The notes under the pieces: model-generated | The model's input: only the letters and a program-made list of their open reading frames with translations | Told to the model about the DNA's origin: nothing | Database searches by the model: none | Position numbers and translations under genes: made by a program | Source of the DNA: Acetobacter sacchari | GTDB lineage: Bacteria > Pseudomonadota > Alphaproteobacteria > Acetobacterales > Acetobacteraceae | DNA length: 64,000 nt | Direction: 5' to 3' | NCBI RefSeq assembly: GCF_017377715.1 | Contig: NZ_JAFVMF010000001.1 | Location: 186,001-250,000 of the forward strand | In this document: positions 1-9,129 of the stretch, piece after piece | How positions within the stretch are numbered: the stretch's first letter is position 1 | Layout: every line of letters begins with the position of its first letter

Positions 1-711
1 AACCTTGCGGTCGGACTGGCGCTGGAGGGGCTTTCGGTCGGTCTGATGGACGCGGACGTGCATGGCCCGTCTCTCCCCCGGATGCTCGGCGTCGCCGAAC
101 GCCCGGAGGTGCGCGACGGTCGGCTGATCCCTGCGCGCGTATGGGGGGTGTCCGCCATGTCGATCGGGATGCTGGTCGATGAGAATCAGGCCATGATCTG
201 GCGCGGTCCGATGGTGATGGGCGCGATTGGACAGCTTCTCAATGACGTGGACTGGGGCAGGCTCGACGTTCTGATTATCGACATGCCGCCCGGCACAGGC
301 GACGCGCAACTGACGCTCGCGCAGAAGGCGACGTTGACCGGCGCGATCATCGTCTCGACGCCGCAGGACATCGCGCTGCTCGACGCGCGGCGCGGCATCG
401 CGATGTTTGAGAAGACCCGCGTGCCGGTGCTCGGGCTGATCGAGAATATGTCCTATTTCTGTTGCCCCAATTGCGGACATCGCACCGAACTGTTCGGCCA
501 TGGCGGCGCGCGCGAGGAGGCGGCCCGACTGGACGCGCCGTTCCTTGGTGAAATCCCGCTGCTTGCCGAAATTCGATCCAGCGCTGATTCGGGTGCGCCG
601 ATCGTGGCGGCCGCGCCAGAGAGTGAGGCCGCTCAAGCATATCGCAAGCTGGCGGCGACCGTGGCCGAGTCTGTCCGACGCACGATGCGCCGCGCTCCTG
701 CGGGGGGGTAA
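1..711 (+). CDS. Mrp/ApbC-family Fe-S cluster carrier ATPase (5' truncated)
   Basis: Iron-sulfur cluster scaffold or carrier P-loop ATPase of the Mrp/NBP35 family, acting in the cytosol. The frame is open from base 1, so the start and the Walker A loop lie upstream of the window. Visible family marks are the DADVHGPS motif at the new left edge, the WRGPMVMGAI segment, the DMPPGTGD Walker B-like motif and a C-terminal CCPNC cysteine motif that binds the bridging cluster. The last quarter is the usual ENMSYFCCPNCGH type block. It is convergent with the downstream DMT permease gene. Identity of the family is firm; which paralogue it is cannot be judged without the N-terminus. Confidence 0.9.
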   Translation, partial: NLAVGLALEGLSVGLMDADVHGPSLPRMLGVAERPEVRDGRLIPARVWGVSAMSIGMLVDENQAMIWRGPMVMGAIGQLLNDVDWGRLDVLIIDMPPGTGDAQLTLAQKATLTGAIIVSTPQDIALLDARRGIAMFEKTRVPVLGLIENMSYFCCPNCGHRTELFGHGGAREEAARLDAPFLGEIPLLAEIRSSADSGAPIVAAAPESEAAQAYRKLAATVAESVRRTMRRAPAGG

Positions 712-880
712 GACTTGCTGCCCGGCAGACCGTCTTCACATCGGGGCATGTAACCATGGCGTCGGGCGGACGACGTAGGCGGCGTCGTGGACGTGCGCAC
801 CCACTGATTGCGCGGCTTCGCTTGAGTCAGTTCACACTGTGCCGCCGTTGTGATGACTGACGTCCGGGACCGGAGACTTT

Positions 881-1876
881 CTATCCCGGATGCACGGCGT
901 CCGCAGCTTGGGCCTGGGCTCCAGCGTTCCGGTGCGCCCCGACGCAACTGACGACACTCAGTGCGACCAGAGTAAACGCAGCCGTTTCAAGTGCATGTGG
1001 CAGCCGCCTCTCCCACAGAAATCCGTAGATCAGCGCGAACAACGTCTCGAAGAGAATCATCTGGCCAGTGAGCGTGAGCGGCAGGAGGCGGCTCATGCGG
1101 TTCCACAGCGCGTTGCCCACGATGGACGCCAGAAACGCAACGCCCAGAGACACGAGGCCAAGCTGCGTCCATTCGGTCGCGTCGTGATGGGCGTGGTCGA
1201 TTAGGAATGCGAGCGGAATTAGCACGAGGCTCTGCGCCCCGGTGACGACGCCCGTCAGAAAATTCCAGTCATGGGCGGATATATGGTCGAGGCGTCGTAG
1301 CCAGCGGCTGTTGCTGACGGCGTAGATCGTCCATGACACAAGTGCTCCAATGGCGCTCAGCAGCCCGGCCAAGCGCGCGGACGCTGGTATTTGCGACGGC
1401 GCAGCTACAGTCTGCCAGCCGATGCAGATCGCCCCGGCGGCGCAGAGCAGGAGCGATGGCGCCAGTTTCGCCAGCGAAATCGCCCCCTTGTCCCGGCTGC
1501 CGACGATCGTGACCGCGACGGGAAGGAACCCGATGACCAGTGACGTCATGGCCACGCCGCCACTCTGAACGGCGGTCGAGAGCAGCAGATAGTAGAGAAT
1601 ATTACCGGTGAACCCGAGCTTCATAAGCGCCAGCCACTCGCCAGCAGAGACCGTAGCCGCGAAGTGGCGCCACCGCGTCGCGAGCATGGCCGCCGAGATC
1701 AGCCCGTAAAACAGGTAACGTCCGCTCGTCAGGAACAGCGGATCGAACGTCCGGACCAATTCGGGCGCAAGAAACACCAGCCCCCAAAGCGCGCCTGCCC
1801 CAGCGCCGCAAATAACTCCAGCAAACGTGGCGTGGGAGTGGGCGGCTTCCGGCGCGGCGGAGGAGGTGGCGGTCAT
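881..1876 (-). CDS. DMT-family (EamA-like) membrane permease
   Basis: Predicted inner-membrane transporter of the drug/metabolite superfamily, 331 residues with about ten hydrophobic segments arranged as two EamA-like repeats. The first repeat begins near residue 18 with a GALWGLVFLAPE type helix and the second near residue 170 after a charged loop. An AGGACACCC Shine-Dalgarno-like stretch precedes the ATG at 1874-1876. The substrate cannot be read from the sequence; relatives export amino acids, metabolites or drugs. It stands alone, divergent from the SGNH hydrolase gene and convergent with the Mrp gene. Confidence 0.8.
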   Translation of the reverse strand: MTATSSAAPEAAHSHATFAGVICGAGAGALWGLVFLAPELVRTFDPLFLTSGRYLFYGLISAAMLATRWRHFAATVSAGEWLALMKLGFTGNILYYLLLSTAVQSGGVAMTSLVIGFLPVAVTIVGSRDKGAISLAKLAPSLLLCAAGAICIGWQTVAAPSQIPASARLAGLLSAIGALVSWTIYAVSNSRWLRRLDHISAHDWNFLTGVVTGAQSLVLIPLAFLIDHAHHDATEWTQLGLVSLGVAFLASIVGNALWNRMSRLLPLTLTGQMILFETLFALIYGFLWERRLPHALETAAFTLVALSVVSCVGAHRNAGAQAQAADAVHPG

Positions 1877-2147
1877 ACCGGGTGTCCTGTTGTCTGCGGT
1901 GGGGCGTAACGTCGGTATTTTTTCATAGCCATGTCAGCATTGTCTTGCCGGGGCATTTGCACCGAATATTGGGTCGTTGGCCATGCTTCAGGCCGCCATT
2001 GTCCCGTGCGCCCTCGTGGGCCCCAGTGTTTCCGTTCGGAGGGGATACGTCCTGCGCCAGACGGGGCGCAGGCGTCGCGTTCAAAAGCAATTCTGCAATC
2101 GGCGTCCGCCAGCCGCAGGTTCGCCTGATTTTCCTGAGAGACCGCCC

Positions 2148-3041
2148 ATGAAGCGTCATGTGTATAGTTCCGGTTCGTTTTTTACTCAGCGGCTGAAAAC
2201 CGTCGTGACGCTTCTGGCGTCCGCAGTTTTGCTCGCGCCCGCCGCCGCCCGGTCATCGGCGCCGCGCAAGGGCGATCTGTATGTCTCGATGGGCAGTTCA
2301 TACGCCGCAGGCCCGGGTGTGGGCACGCCCGTCGCGTCCTCTGGCGGGTGTCGTCGTTCGGAGTCGAATTTCGCGGATATCGTCGCCAGAGAGCGCGGTC
2401 TGAAGCTTGTCGACGTTTCCTGTTCGGGCGCGACTACGGCGAACATCCTTGAGCATGGCCAGTATGGGCTGCCAGCCCAGATCGAAGCGGTCACTCCTGA
2501 TGCGCGACTTGTTTCGATTCTCATTGGCGGAAACGACGTCAATTACGTCGCCGACCTGCTGGGGCTGTCATGCCGTGATACTGGCGGCGCGAATTGCCGC
2601 GTCACGGATCCTGTTGAGGTGAAGCGTCGGCTCGCGATCCTGCCGGAATCTCTGGACAGGGTCGTAATGGAAGTGCGCCGTCGGGCGCCCGCGGCGCGCA
2701 TTGTGTTGCTCGGTTATCTACCGGCGGTTCCCGGCCACGCCGCGGTATCCTGCGCGGCTCTACCTCTTGCGCCGGACGACGCCGCGCGGATGCGTGCGCT
2801 CTACGTGCGTCTGGCCCAGATCATCGGCGGGGCCACCCGACGCAACGGCGTCGACGTAGTGCCCAGTTCCGTGATCGGCGCCGGTCACGACGCCTGCTCA
2901 GAGGCCCCCTATGTCGCGGGTTATCATCCGCCGCAAAACCCGGGTTGGGCCGCGCCGGTTGCTTATCATCCCAATCAGGCGGGTATGGACAAGGTTGCTG
3001 AGGCCCTGAATGAAGTCATTGGCGATCCTGGCGCTCGCTGA
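2148..3041 (+). CDS. Exported SGNH/GDSL-type hydrolase
   Basis: Secreted or periplasmic esterase/lipase-like enzyme of the SGNH fold, 297 residues. The start at 2148 is chosen because it gives a typical signal peptide: basic start MKRH, hydrophobic core near residues 19-33, AAARSS cleavage region. The open frame extends upstream to 1977, but that part has no signal or homology features. Block I reads MGSSYAAG, with the nucleophile probably Ser51; the usual GDS is GSS here. Block III is GGNDVNY near residue 126, and the C-terminal block has catalytic His in YHPNQAGM. Six or more cysteines suggest disulfides. It resembles the esterases whose block I reads GDSYAAG. The substrate is unknown. Confidence 0.85.
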   Translation: MKRHVYSSGSFFTQRLKTVVTLLASAVLLAPAAARSSAPRKGDLYVSMGSSYAAGPGVGTPVASSGGCRRSESNFADIVARERGLKLVDVSCSGATTANILEHGQYGLPAQIEAVTPDARLVSILIGGNDVNYVADLLGLSCRDTGGANCRVTDPVEVKRRLAILPESLDRVVMEVRRRAPAARIVLLGYLPAVPGHAAVSCAALPLAPDDAARMRALYVRLAQIIGGATRRNGVDVVPSSVIGAGHDACSEAPYVAGYHPPQNPGWAAPVAYHPNQAGMDKVAEALNEVIGDPGAR

Positions 3042-3399
3042 AGCATGGACGTCACATATGTGCGGGTGATGTCAGCTGTGGCGCGTCGGTTCCATTGAGG
3101 GCGACGGCAGAGCAGCCGTTCGGCGGATTTCCACGGCGTGCACGCCTTCGGCGGCCTCATGGGCGGAGAAGTTTTCACTGTGCGCCGCTCGAACTTGTCG
3201 GTGGATCGTTTTCCGTCACGTCAAATGCATAGTGCTGGGCGTAAAGGTAACATGGAGATCGATGCTGCTATGTTCTGTCTCCGTCGGAGGACGGTGGCCA
3301 GAACAGGGGGCGTCGGTCGGTCGGATGGAGAGTTGTTCGGTCGAGCAGGGAGTGCGTTAAAACACATTGAGCGTTGGCGCTGTGCGAACAGGGCGGCGG
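3042..3399. other. Intergenic stretch, nothing recognised
   Basis: This 358-base gap lies between the 3' ends of the SGNH hydrolase and the TIM-barrel gene. Short open frames cross it, for example 3138-3455 on the plus strand, but they lack a ribosome site and have no family features. I see no strong terminator with a T-run, no repeat and no tRNA. Confidence 0.5.
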
Positions 3400-4257
3400 T
3401 TATTCCGTCGTTCCTGATTCGGCGACTGCGGCTGCGGCTGCGACCCCCCGTCTGATGCGTCTTACAACAGACTCCGGATCTTGGGACCACAGAGAGTTGG
3501 GGACGCCATCGGAGAAGAGCTCGACGACATAGTCGCCCGTATAGTCTATATCTTGAATACGCTTGAGAAATTCATCGTTGGGTATGAGGCCGTCGCCGGG
3601 GATATGGCGATCGTGAAAATTACGCGGGCGACGCCAATCCGCGAGATGCACCAGAAAGAGTTTTTCACCGCAGAGAGAAACCTGATCGAGTGCCGTGCTT
3701 TCCCAAAGATTGTAAGAGTCTGCACAGATGCCAAAATTCGGATGATTGACTTCATCCAGCATTTCCAGCGCCGTCACAATATTCGAGACGATGGTGCTTC
3801 GGTTCATCAGGGACGCGCCAAGGGGCTCCAGCGCGATCTTTATGTCCCGCCTTGCGGCATGGTCTGCGATTTTCTTGTAAGCTTCGACAGAGGTTCTCCA
3901 GACCAGATCCTCGTCGCCCGTCGGTAAGGCCCCTGTCTGGGTTGGCATGACGCCTCCCTTCAAAATTCGCGAAAAGCGATCCACTGCGCGACAGAATAAC
4001 CTGACGCGTTCGTCCGGATCCTGCGGCTCCAGCACAGACATGGATGGGAAAACAGTCATCACATCGGGCTGCAGCGAGCTGACGTGAATGTCCTGCTCGC
4101 CGAGCCAGTCGACCTCCGCTTCAAAATTAGCGTGGCTGAACTTTGATTCCCAAAGCTCGATCCCAAGTCCATGTCGCCGATAGAGTTCCACGTCCTCACG
4201 GAGCGTCAGATTTTTCGTGCTGATCTCGCTTATATGTAACCGCGACAGAATCGACAT
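3400..4257 (-). CDS. Sugar phosphate isomerase/epimerase-family TIM-barrel protein
   Basis: Cytosolic AP_endonuc_2/IolE-type TIM barrel, 285 residues. The start at 4257 (MSILSR) is preferred over an upstream extension because the extension is a shadow of ubiX. Likely metal-binding positions are the Glu in IALEPLG, the Asp in ICADSYN, the His in LVHLADW and the Glu in VVELFSD. Members include hydroxypyruvate isomerase, xylose isomerase-like enzymes and 3-dehydroshikimate dehydratase (AsbF/QuiC type). The NLWEST stretch after the Asp resembles the HIWESG region I recall from AsbF, but this is weak. It is the third gene of a UbiD-UbiX operon, 56 bases after ubiX, so it probably makes or uses the acid that UbiD decarboxylates. 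Confidence 0.75.
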   Translation of the reverse strand: MSILSRLHISEISTKNLTLREDVELYRRHGLGIELWESKFSHANFEAEVDWLGEQDIHVSSLQPDVMTVFPSMSVLEPQDPDERVRLFCRAVDRFSRILKGGVMPTQTGALPTGDEDLVWRTSVEAYKKIADHAARRDIKIALEPLGASLMNRSTIVSNIVTALEMLDEVNHPNFGICADSYNLWESTALDQVSLCGEKLFLVHLADWRRPRNFHDRHIPGDGLIPNDEFLKRIQDIDYTGDYVVELFSDGVPNSLWSQDPESVVRRIRRGVAAAAAVAESGTTE

Positions 4258-4313
4258 GTGACTGCTCTTCCCTACGATTATCGCTGCGGAGCGTTTGCGG
4301 TCGCCTCGGCGGT

Positions 4314-4880
4314 CTATTCGCCCCATCGTTGCATCGTGGGCACGTCGATGCCGAAGCAGTCGAGTGCGCGGGCGACGCAGTGGTCGACGATATCGCTGAC
4401 GGATTGAGGTTTGGTGTAAAAAGCGGGCACCGGAGGCTGGATAATGCCTCCCATCTCCGTCACGGCGAGCATGTTGCGAATATGCCCCGCGTGCAGCGGA
4501 GCTTCGCGTACCATCATGACAAGCCGGCGGCGTTCTTTCAGAACGACGTCGGCGGCGCGCGTAAGAAGCGTCGTGGTGACGCCCGTCGCCACTTCGGCGA
4601 GTGTTCGGACCGAGCATGGCGCGATCAGCATGCCCATCGTCCGGAAACTGCCGCTGGCGATACTGGCGGCAACGTCCTTGACCGGATGCACATGATCAGC
4701 AAGCGCGTGAAGCTGCTCGCGGTCCAGATCGGTTTCGTAGGCACGGGTCATTTCACCGGCCTGGCTTACGACCAGATGGGTTTCAACGCCAAGTTCACGG
4801 CACATTTCCAGTGCGCGCACGCCCAGAACGATCCCCGTGGCGCCCGTTATGCCGATGATGAGCGGACGGTTGGCGCTCAT
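4314..4880 (-). CDS. UbiX/Pad1-family flavin prenyltransferase
   Basis: Makes prenylated FMN from FMN and dimethylallyl phosphate, the cofactor required by UbiD-type decarboxylases. At 188 residues it matches the family length. The N-terminus has the FMN-binding GITGATG turn, and the middle has the [15 protein letters not shown] block typical of UbiX, followed by the [14 protein letters not shown] segment. Its ATG overlaps the stop of the upstream ubiD-like gene (ATGA at 4877-4880), so translation is probably coupled. Its operon position suggests a dedicated cofactor supply for the neighbouring UbiD rather than only ubiquinone synthesis. Confidence 0.92.
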   Translation of the reverse strand: MSANRPLIIGITGATGIVLGVRALEMCRELGVETHLVVSQAGEMTRAYETDLDREQLHALADHVHPVKDVAASIASGSFRTMGMLIAPCSVRTLAEVATGVTTTLLTRAADVVLKERRRLVMMVREAPLHAGHIRNMLAVTEMGGIIQPPVPAFYTKPQSVSDIVDHCVARALDCFGIDVPTMQRWGE

Positions 4881-6394
4881 GCGTCGCCTCCGGGAAACAG
4901 GTCCGGCGCAAAGGGGCGGGGATCAACGTCCTGAAACTGCGCACGGACGAATTCCTTGCGCAAATGCCACGGCGCAGTGCAGTCGAACACTGTCTTGCAG
5001 GTGGTGCCTTTTGACGCTAGCGCCGGGTTATATTCCGGCGTCTGGGAAGGATCGAGCACATGCCCTGTCACGCCCTGAAGAAACATCGTGTCCATGTCGC
5101 CCTGATAACGGGTCTGCATGGCCCAGAGCACATCGTTCGTATCGAACGGATCAACATCGTCATCGACAAGGAAGACATTTTTAAGTTCGCGATAGGCGCC
5201 TAGCGCGATGATCGCCGCCTGTCGGGCATTGCCGTCATCGAATGCGCCGCGCTTGCTGACCTGAAGGATCGCAAGCAGTTTTCCGCCGCCTGCCGAATGC
5301 GCATAAACATTCTTCACAAATCCGGGGAGCGCGGCTTCGCAGGCGTTGAGGATGCTGGCTTCCGTCGGGATACCCGCCAGATTGACGTGTTCTTCCCCCG
5401 GGCCGACGAGCGTCTGCAGAATCGCGCCCTTGCGCATCGTCACTGCCGTCACCTTGATGACGGGGAGGGACGGATTGGCGGGGCCGGTGTAACCGGGGAA
5501 TTCCGGCATCGCCAGACCGGTGTCGGTGTTGATGTCTTCGCGAATGCGTTTGTTTGGCAGAATGACGCCTTCTATGACGATTTCCGCGCGGGCGATCGCG
5601 TGTTGATCGACCGTCACCGCGGGCGTCAGTTCGACCGCCTTGCCGCGGAGCGCCCCGGCGACGGCCAGTTCATCATAGCCGAATGGCGTCGTGGGCGCCT
5701 CGAAGCATGCGCCGATCGCGATCGCGGGATCGAGCCCCATGTTGATGGTGATGGGGAGCGCCTCTCCTCGCGCTTCGGCCTTCTGGCGGAAGACGTCGAT
5801 ATGCCGCCCCGGCGCAAAGAAAATCGACAGTTCGTCTTTTCCCTGTACGCATAGACGATGAATCGTGACGTCGCTGTGTCCCTCGTCAGGATCCGTACCC
5901 AGAACGAGGCCGAGACAGAAGAAAGGACCTGCGTCCTCCGGGGTGTTGGTCGGAGCCGGGAGCAGCGTTCGCAGGTCAAACCCCTCGTCATCGGCGCGAT
6001 GGACGACCTCCTGCACGGGTGCGTGTTCGGATTTGATGACGACGGGCTGAACCGGGTTGGCGACCGCCTTCCCCATATGACGCGCCAGATCCTCCGATTT
6101 TGCGCCAAGCAGCAGCGCCACGCGCTCGCGACTGGCCATGACGCCGACAAGGACGCGGGAGTCGGGAAATCCCTTGATCGATTCGAACATCATTGCAGGA
6201 CCGATGCGTGTCGGCCGCATGACGGTGCCTCCGGCGCCGATATGCCTGTAAACGCCCGCCAGTTCCCCTTTCGGGTCCACTGGTCGTTGCGTGCTGATGA
6301 TCTGTCCGGGATGGCGGGACAGCAGGTCTATGGCCGAGCGAAGATCGTCGACGGGCGCATCAGTGGTCGTGTCATGTTGCGTGGGGGAGGGCAT
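4877..6394 (-). CDS. UbiD-family (prenylated-FMN) decarboxylase
   Basis: Reversible decarboxylase of the UbiD family, 505 residues, using the cofactor made by the adjacent UbiX. The start at 6394 (MPSPTQ) follows a strong GCAGGAGACTGACA ribosome site; an upstream ATG at 6457 has none. Family features are TIHR near residue 180 (cofactor region), IVIEG with Glu275, and PEFPGYTG with Glu298, which by motif fall in the catalytic Arg/Glu region. The length fits protocatechuate, gallate, 4-hydroxybenzoate or pyrrole-2-carboxylate decarboxylases as well as UbiD proper. The LysR gene upstream and the TIM-barrel gene downstream point to catabolism or detoxification of an aromatic or heteroaromatic acid. 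The substrate is not determinable here. Confidence 0.9.
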   Translation of the reverse strand: MPSPTQHDTTTDAPVDDLRSAIDLLSRHPGQIISTQRPVDPKGELAGVYRHIGAGGTVMRPTRIGPAMMFESIKGFPDSRVLVGVMASRERVALLLGAKSEDLARHMGKAVANPVQPVVIKSEHAPVQEVVHRADDEGFDLRTLLPAPTNTPEDAGPFFCLGLVLGTDPDEGHSDVTIHRLCVQGKDELSIFFAPGRHIDVFRQKAEARGEALPITINMGLDPAIAIGACFEAPTTPFGYDELAVAGALRGKAVELTPAVTVDQHAIARAEIVIEGVILPNKRIREDINTDTGLAMPEFPGYTGPANPSLPVIKVTAVTMRKGAILQTLVGPGEEHVNLAGIPTEASILNACEAALPGFVKNVYAHSAGGGKLLAILQVSKRGAFDDGNARQAAIIALGAYRELKNVFLVDDDVDPFDTNDVLWAMQTRYQGDMDTMFLQGVTGHVLDPSQTPEYNPALASKGTTCKTVFDCTAPWHLRKEFVRAQFQDVDPRPFAPDLFPGGDA

Positions 6395-6486
6395 TGTCAG
6401 TCTCCTGCGGATTTGCGGTGCAGGGTGACAACTGCTGTCCAGATAATCCATCCACACGAAGTGCCATTTTTGATATGTTTTAACTT

Positions 6487-7374
6487 ATGGATTTTCTCGT
6501 ATCGCTCTCTTTACGGCGCCTTCGCGCCTTTCTGGTCGTCTGCGACACGCTTCACATAGGGAAGGCCGCGCAGATCCTGCAGATCGCTCAACCAGCGCTC
6601 AGCCAGCAGATTCGCAGCCTTGAGGGCGCACTCGGCGTCCGGCTGTTTCATCGGCGGAAGCGTGGGATCGACCTGACCGAAGCAGGGGCGGCTTATCGGG
6701 AGGAAGCAGGCAAGCTGCTTGTTGCGCACAAGCATGCGACCGATGTCGCGCGGCGGGTTGCCCGTGGGGAACTTGGTTCTCTGGCGGTCGGATATATCAC
6801 TTCGGCGATGTTCGGCGGCAAACTGCCGCTGCTGATCCGTCGGATGCGGGACAGTTACCCCGACCTGACTATCCTTCTCCGCGAAGGCGGGATTGAAGAG
6901 ATTGTCTCCGCACTTGAGGCCGGAGAGATTGATATTGCATTCGTCCGGGGCCCGCTGCCGATCAGGGAGGGGCTTTCCCATCGCGTAGCGATTACGGAAA
7001 AGCTGATGATCGCTCTTCCGCAGCAGCATCCAAGTTCAAAAAAAGCATCCCTGTCGCTGGCTGACCTGGCGGATGATCCGATGATCAGCTTCCAGGACGA
7101 TGCGGGCGTCGGCACGGAGCGCATCATCCATGACTATGCGACGAAATCCGGCGTCACTCTTCAGGTCGGGTGGCGCGTTTCATCGGCGACCAGCCTTCTG
7201 GGGCTTGTCGCGGAAGGGATCGGGTGGGGATTCGTTCCGGAAGGACTCGCACGACTGGGCGTCCCCGGCGTGGTCTTCGTCCCGCCGACGGACGACATCA
7301 GCGCCCCTCTCTGGGCGATCTGGCGTGACGAACGGATTCTGAGCGCCGCGTTGCGCAATATTCTCGATCTGTAA
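6487..7374 (+). CDS. LysR-family transcriptional regulator
   Basis: 295-residue LysR-type regulator. An N-terminal winged helix-turn-helix covers about residues 6-65 (LRAFLVVCDTLHIGKAAQ, then QPALSQQIRSLE), followed by a periplasmic-binding-protein-like effector domain from about residue 90. It is divergent from the ubiD-ubiX operon, with only 92 bases between the two start codons, the classic arrangement for a LysR protein that controls its neighbour in response to the pathway substrate or product. The intergenic region has an AT-rich stretch just before its start (6466-6486). Confidence 0.9.
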   Translation: MDFLVSLSLRRLRAFLVVCDTLHIGKAAQILQIAQPALSQQIRSLEGALGVRLFHRRKRGIDLTEAGAAYREEAGKLLVAHKHATDVARRVARGELGSLAVGYITSAMFGGKLPLLIRRMRDSYPDLTILLREGGIEEIVSALEAGEIDIAFVRGPLPIREGLSHRVAITEKLMIALPQQHPSSKKASLSLADLADDPMISFQDDAGVGTERIIHDYATKSGVTLQVGWRVSSATSLLGLVAEGIGWGFVPEGLARLGVPGVVFVPPTDDISAPLWAIWRDERILSAALRNILDL

Positions 7375-7458
7375 GCACACGACGGATGTGATCGGATGCA
7401 GGCGACTATTCCCCAAAAATAGGACCCCGAATTTCAATTGAGGGCCGTGGCCCGGACG

Positions 7459-8103
7459 TTACGCGGCGCTCGAACCGCCATCCTTTGTGGGCCACGCCTG
7501 CATCCCGATACGCGCGATTTCCAAAAGCCTCTCTCTTGCCGCACCGTCACGGGCCTGCACCACCATTCCGCGTATCAGCGACATATAAAATGCGGCAAGG
7601 GCGTCGATATCCGTAGTGGCGGGGAGGTCGCCCAAGTTGACGCCCAGACGTAGGCGGTTCGCCATCGCGGTCTCATACTGAGTGCGCTGGGTCGCCATCA
7701 GTTCGCGCAGACGCGCCTGGGACGGGGAGCATTGGGTGGCGGCCACCGCGATCATGCACCCGGCAGGCAGGTCATCGCGCGTAAATTCGGCGGCCGCGAA
7801 CGTCAGCAGGCGTTCAAGGGTCGTCCGTGTGTCCGCAGGTTCGCCCAGAATGTCGTAAAACCACGCGCCTGAGGCTTGGGCGTATGCTTCGATCGCTTCC
7901 TGATACAGCGCCTCTTTGCTTTTAAAAGCATTGTAGAAGCTGGAGGGGCTGATTCCCATCGCCGTTATCAGGTCGTCGAAACTTGTACCTTCGTACCCCC
8001 GGTCCCAGAACAGGCGCATCGCGGCGTAAAGCGCCTGCGTCCTGTCGAAAGATTGCGGTCGACCGCGGCCACGCCGCCCGATGTCGTTTTTTTTTGGTGT
8101 CAT
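7459..8103 (-). CDS. TetR/AcrR-family repressor
   Basis: 214-residue TetR-type regulator. The N-terminal helix-turn-helix runs through about residues 15-60, with DRTQALYAAMRLFWDRGY, the recognition helix region ISPSSFYNAF and KEALYQEA. The C-terminal ligand domain resembles the class with a TetR_C_16/YcdC-like fold. The ATG at 8103 is chosen; a TTG at 8130 in the same frame is an alternative. The gene is divergent from a short-chain dehydrogenase, and a perfect 7-base-arm palindrome sits between them. One further half-site CGCTCCA lies directly before its own start codon, which suggests autoregulation. Confidence 0.9.
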   Translation of the reverse strand: MTPKKNDIGRRGRGRPQSFDRTQALYAAMRLFWDRGYEGTSFDDLITAMGISPSSFYNAFKSKEALYQEAIEAYAQASGAWFYDILGEPADTRTTLERLLTFAAAEFTRDDLPAGCMIAVAATQCSPSQARLRELMATQRTQYETAMANRLRLGVNLGDLPATTDIDALAAFYMSLIRGMVVQARDGAARERLLEIARIGMQAWPTKDGGSSAA

Positions 8104-8154
8104 CGCTCCACAAATCCTTGAACGCGGCAACGCGCTACCTCATATGCCTCATGT

Positions 8155-8170
8155 TGGAGCGGACGCTCCA
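8155..8170. promoter_or_regulatory. Probable TetR operator palindrome
   Basis: TGGAGCG-GA-CGCTCCA is an inverted repeat with perfect 7-base arms and a 2-base centre, between divergent tetR and SDR genes. Single half-sites of the same core occur at 8104-8110, touching the tetR start, and at 8206-8211 (TGGAGC), upstream of the SDR start. Binding by the neighbouring TetR protein is inference from geometry. Confidence 0.7.
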
Positions 8171-8249
8171 CATTTAAACCCATACGTTTCTGCAAATCGG
8201 GCATGTGGAGCACGGGGCTTCCTGCTCATGCGAACAAGGCGAGAAGTCA

Positions 8250-8996
8250 ATGAGCAAGCTTTCAGGAAAAGTTGCGGTCGTCACAGGCGCGTCCAAGGGC
8301 ATCGGCGCTGGAATCGCCAAGGCTCTGGCGGCTGAAGGGGCCGCCGTGGTGGTCAATTACGCATCCAGTAAATCAGGGGCGGACGCCGTAGTCGCGGCGA
8401 TCACGGACGCGGGCGGCAAAGCCGTCGCTGTGCAGGGCGACGTGTCGCGCAAGGCGGATGCTGAAGCCATCGTCGCCGCCGCGGTCGATCAGTTCGGTCG
8501 CCTGGACATTCTGGTCAACAATTCCGGCGTGTATGAATTCGCGCCGCTTGAGAACATCACCGAGGAACACTTCCATAAGCTGTTCAACATCAACGTGCTG
8601 GGCGCGCTGCTGACGACGCAGGCCGCCGCCGCGCATATTGGCGCTGGTGGCAGCATCATCAACATCAGCTCCGTCGCCTCACGCGTCACGCCAGCCAATG
8701 CGGCGGTCTACTCGGCGACGAAGGGGGCGCTTGACGCTGTTACGGGGTCTCTGGCGCGTGAACTCGGACCGAAGCAGATTCGGGTCAACGCCATCAACCC
8801 GGGCATCATCAACACCGAAGGCACTCAGACGGCGAACATCGCGGGTTCGGATATGGAGCGGGCGATTGTGTCTCAAACGCCTCTGGGTCGCGCAGGGGAG
8901 GTGAGCGATATTGCTCCGCTCGCCGTTTTTCTGGCCTCCGACGACGCTGGATGGCTTACGGGAGAGACGTTAATCGCAGCTGGCGGCCTTCGCTGA
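8250..8996 (+). CDS. SDR-family oxidoreductase
   Basis: Classical short-chain dehydrogenase/reductase, 248 residues, cytosolic and NAD(P)-dependent. The cofactor turn is TGASKGIGAG at about residues 12-21, the structural motif NNSG is near residue 88, and the catalytic Ser and YSATK (YxxxK) lie at about 140-160. It is close to FabG/glucose 1-dehydrogenase-like members, but the exact substrate is unknown. The start MSKLSGK is chosen because the upstream extension from a GTG at 8205 is not SDR-like. Control by the divergent TetR protein is likely, so the enzyme may handle a reactive carbonyl or an electrophile. Confidence 0.88.
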   Translation: MSKLSGKVAVVTGASKGIGAGIAKALAAEGAAVVVNYASSKSGADAVVAAITDAGGKAVAVQGDVSRKADAEAIVAAAVDQFGRLDILVNNSGVYEFAPLENITEEHFHKLFNINVLGALLTTQAAAAHIGAGGSIINISSVASRVTPANAAVYSATKGALDAVTGSLARELGPKQIRVNAINPGIINTEGTQTANIAGSDMERAIVSQTPLGRAGEVSDIAPLAVFLASDDAGWLTGETLIAAGGLR

Positions 8997-9045
8997 CATC
9001 GTAAGCCGCCCGGCAGATGACGCCGGGCGACGCGAACCGTACGGC

Positions 9046-9074
9046 AGCGCCTCGCCCATCAAGGGGGAGGCGCT
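9046..9074 (+). terminator. Possible terminator hairpin after the SDR gene
   Basis: Arms of 12 bases with one mismatch (AGCGCCTCGCCC and GGGGGAGGCGCT) enclose a 5-base loop about 50 bases after the SDR stop. The bases that follow are only moderately T-rich, so a factor-independent terminator is plausible, not certain. Confidence 0.45.
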
Positions 9075-9129
9075 GTTGCTGTGTTCAGGGCAATGACGCC
9101 GATGGGTCACAGGCCGGGGCTCGGCTCAA

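Noticed and set aside
3138..3455. Plus-strand open frame in the gap after the SGNH gene
   Set aside because: No ribosome site, no hydrophobic or domain pattern, and it overlaps the end of the TIM-barrel gene.
6400..6486. LysR binding site (T-N11-A) between lysR and ubiD
   Set aside because: Several weak T-N11-A matches occur in the AT-rich part, none with clear dyad symmetry.
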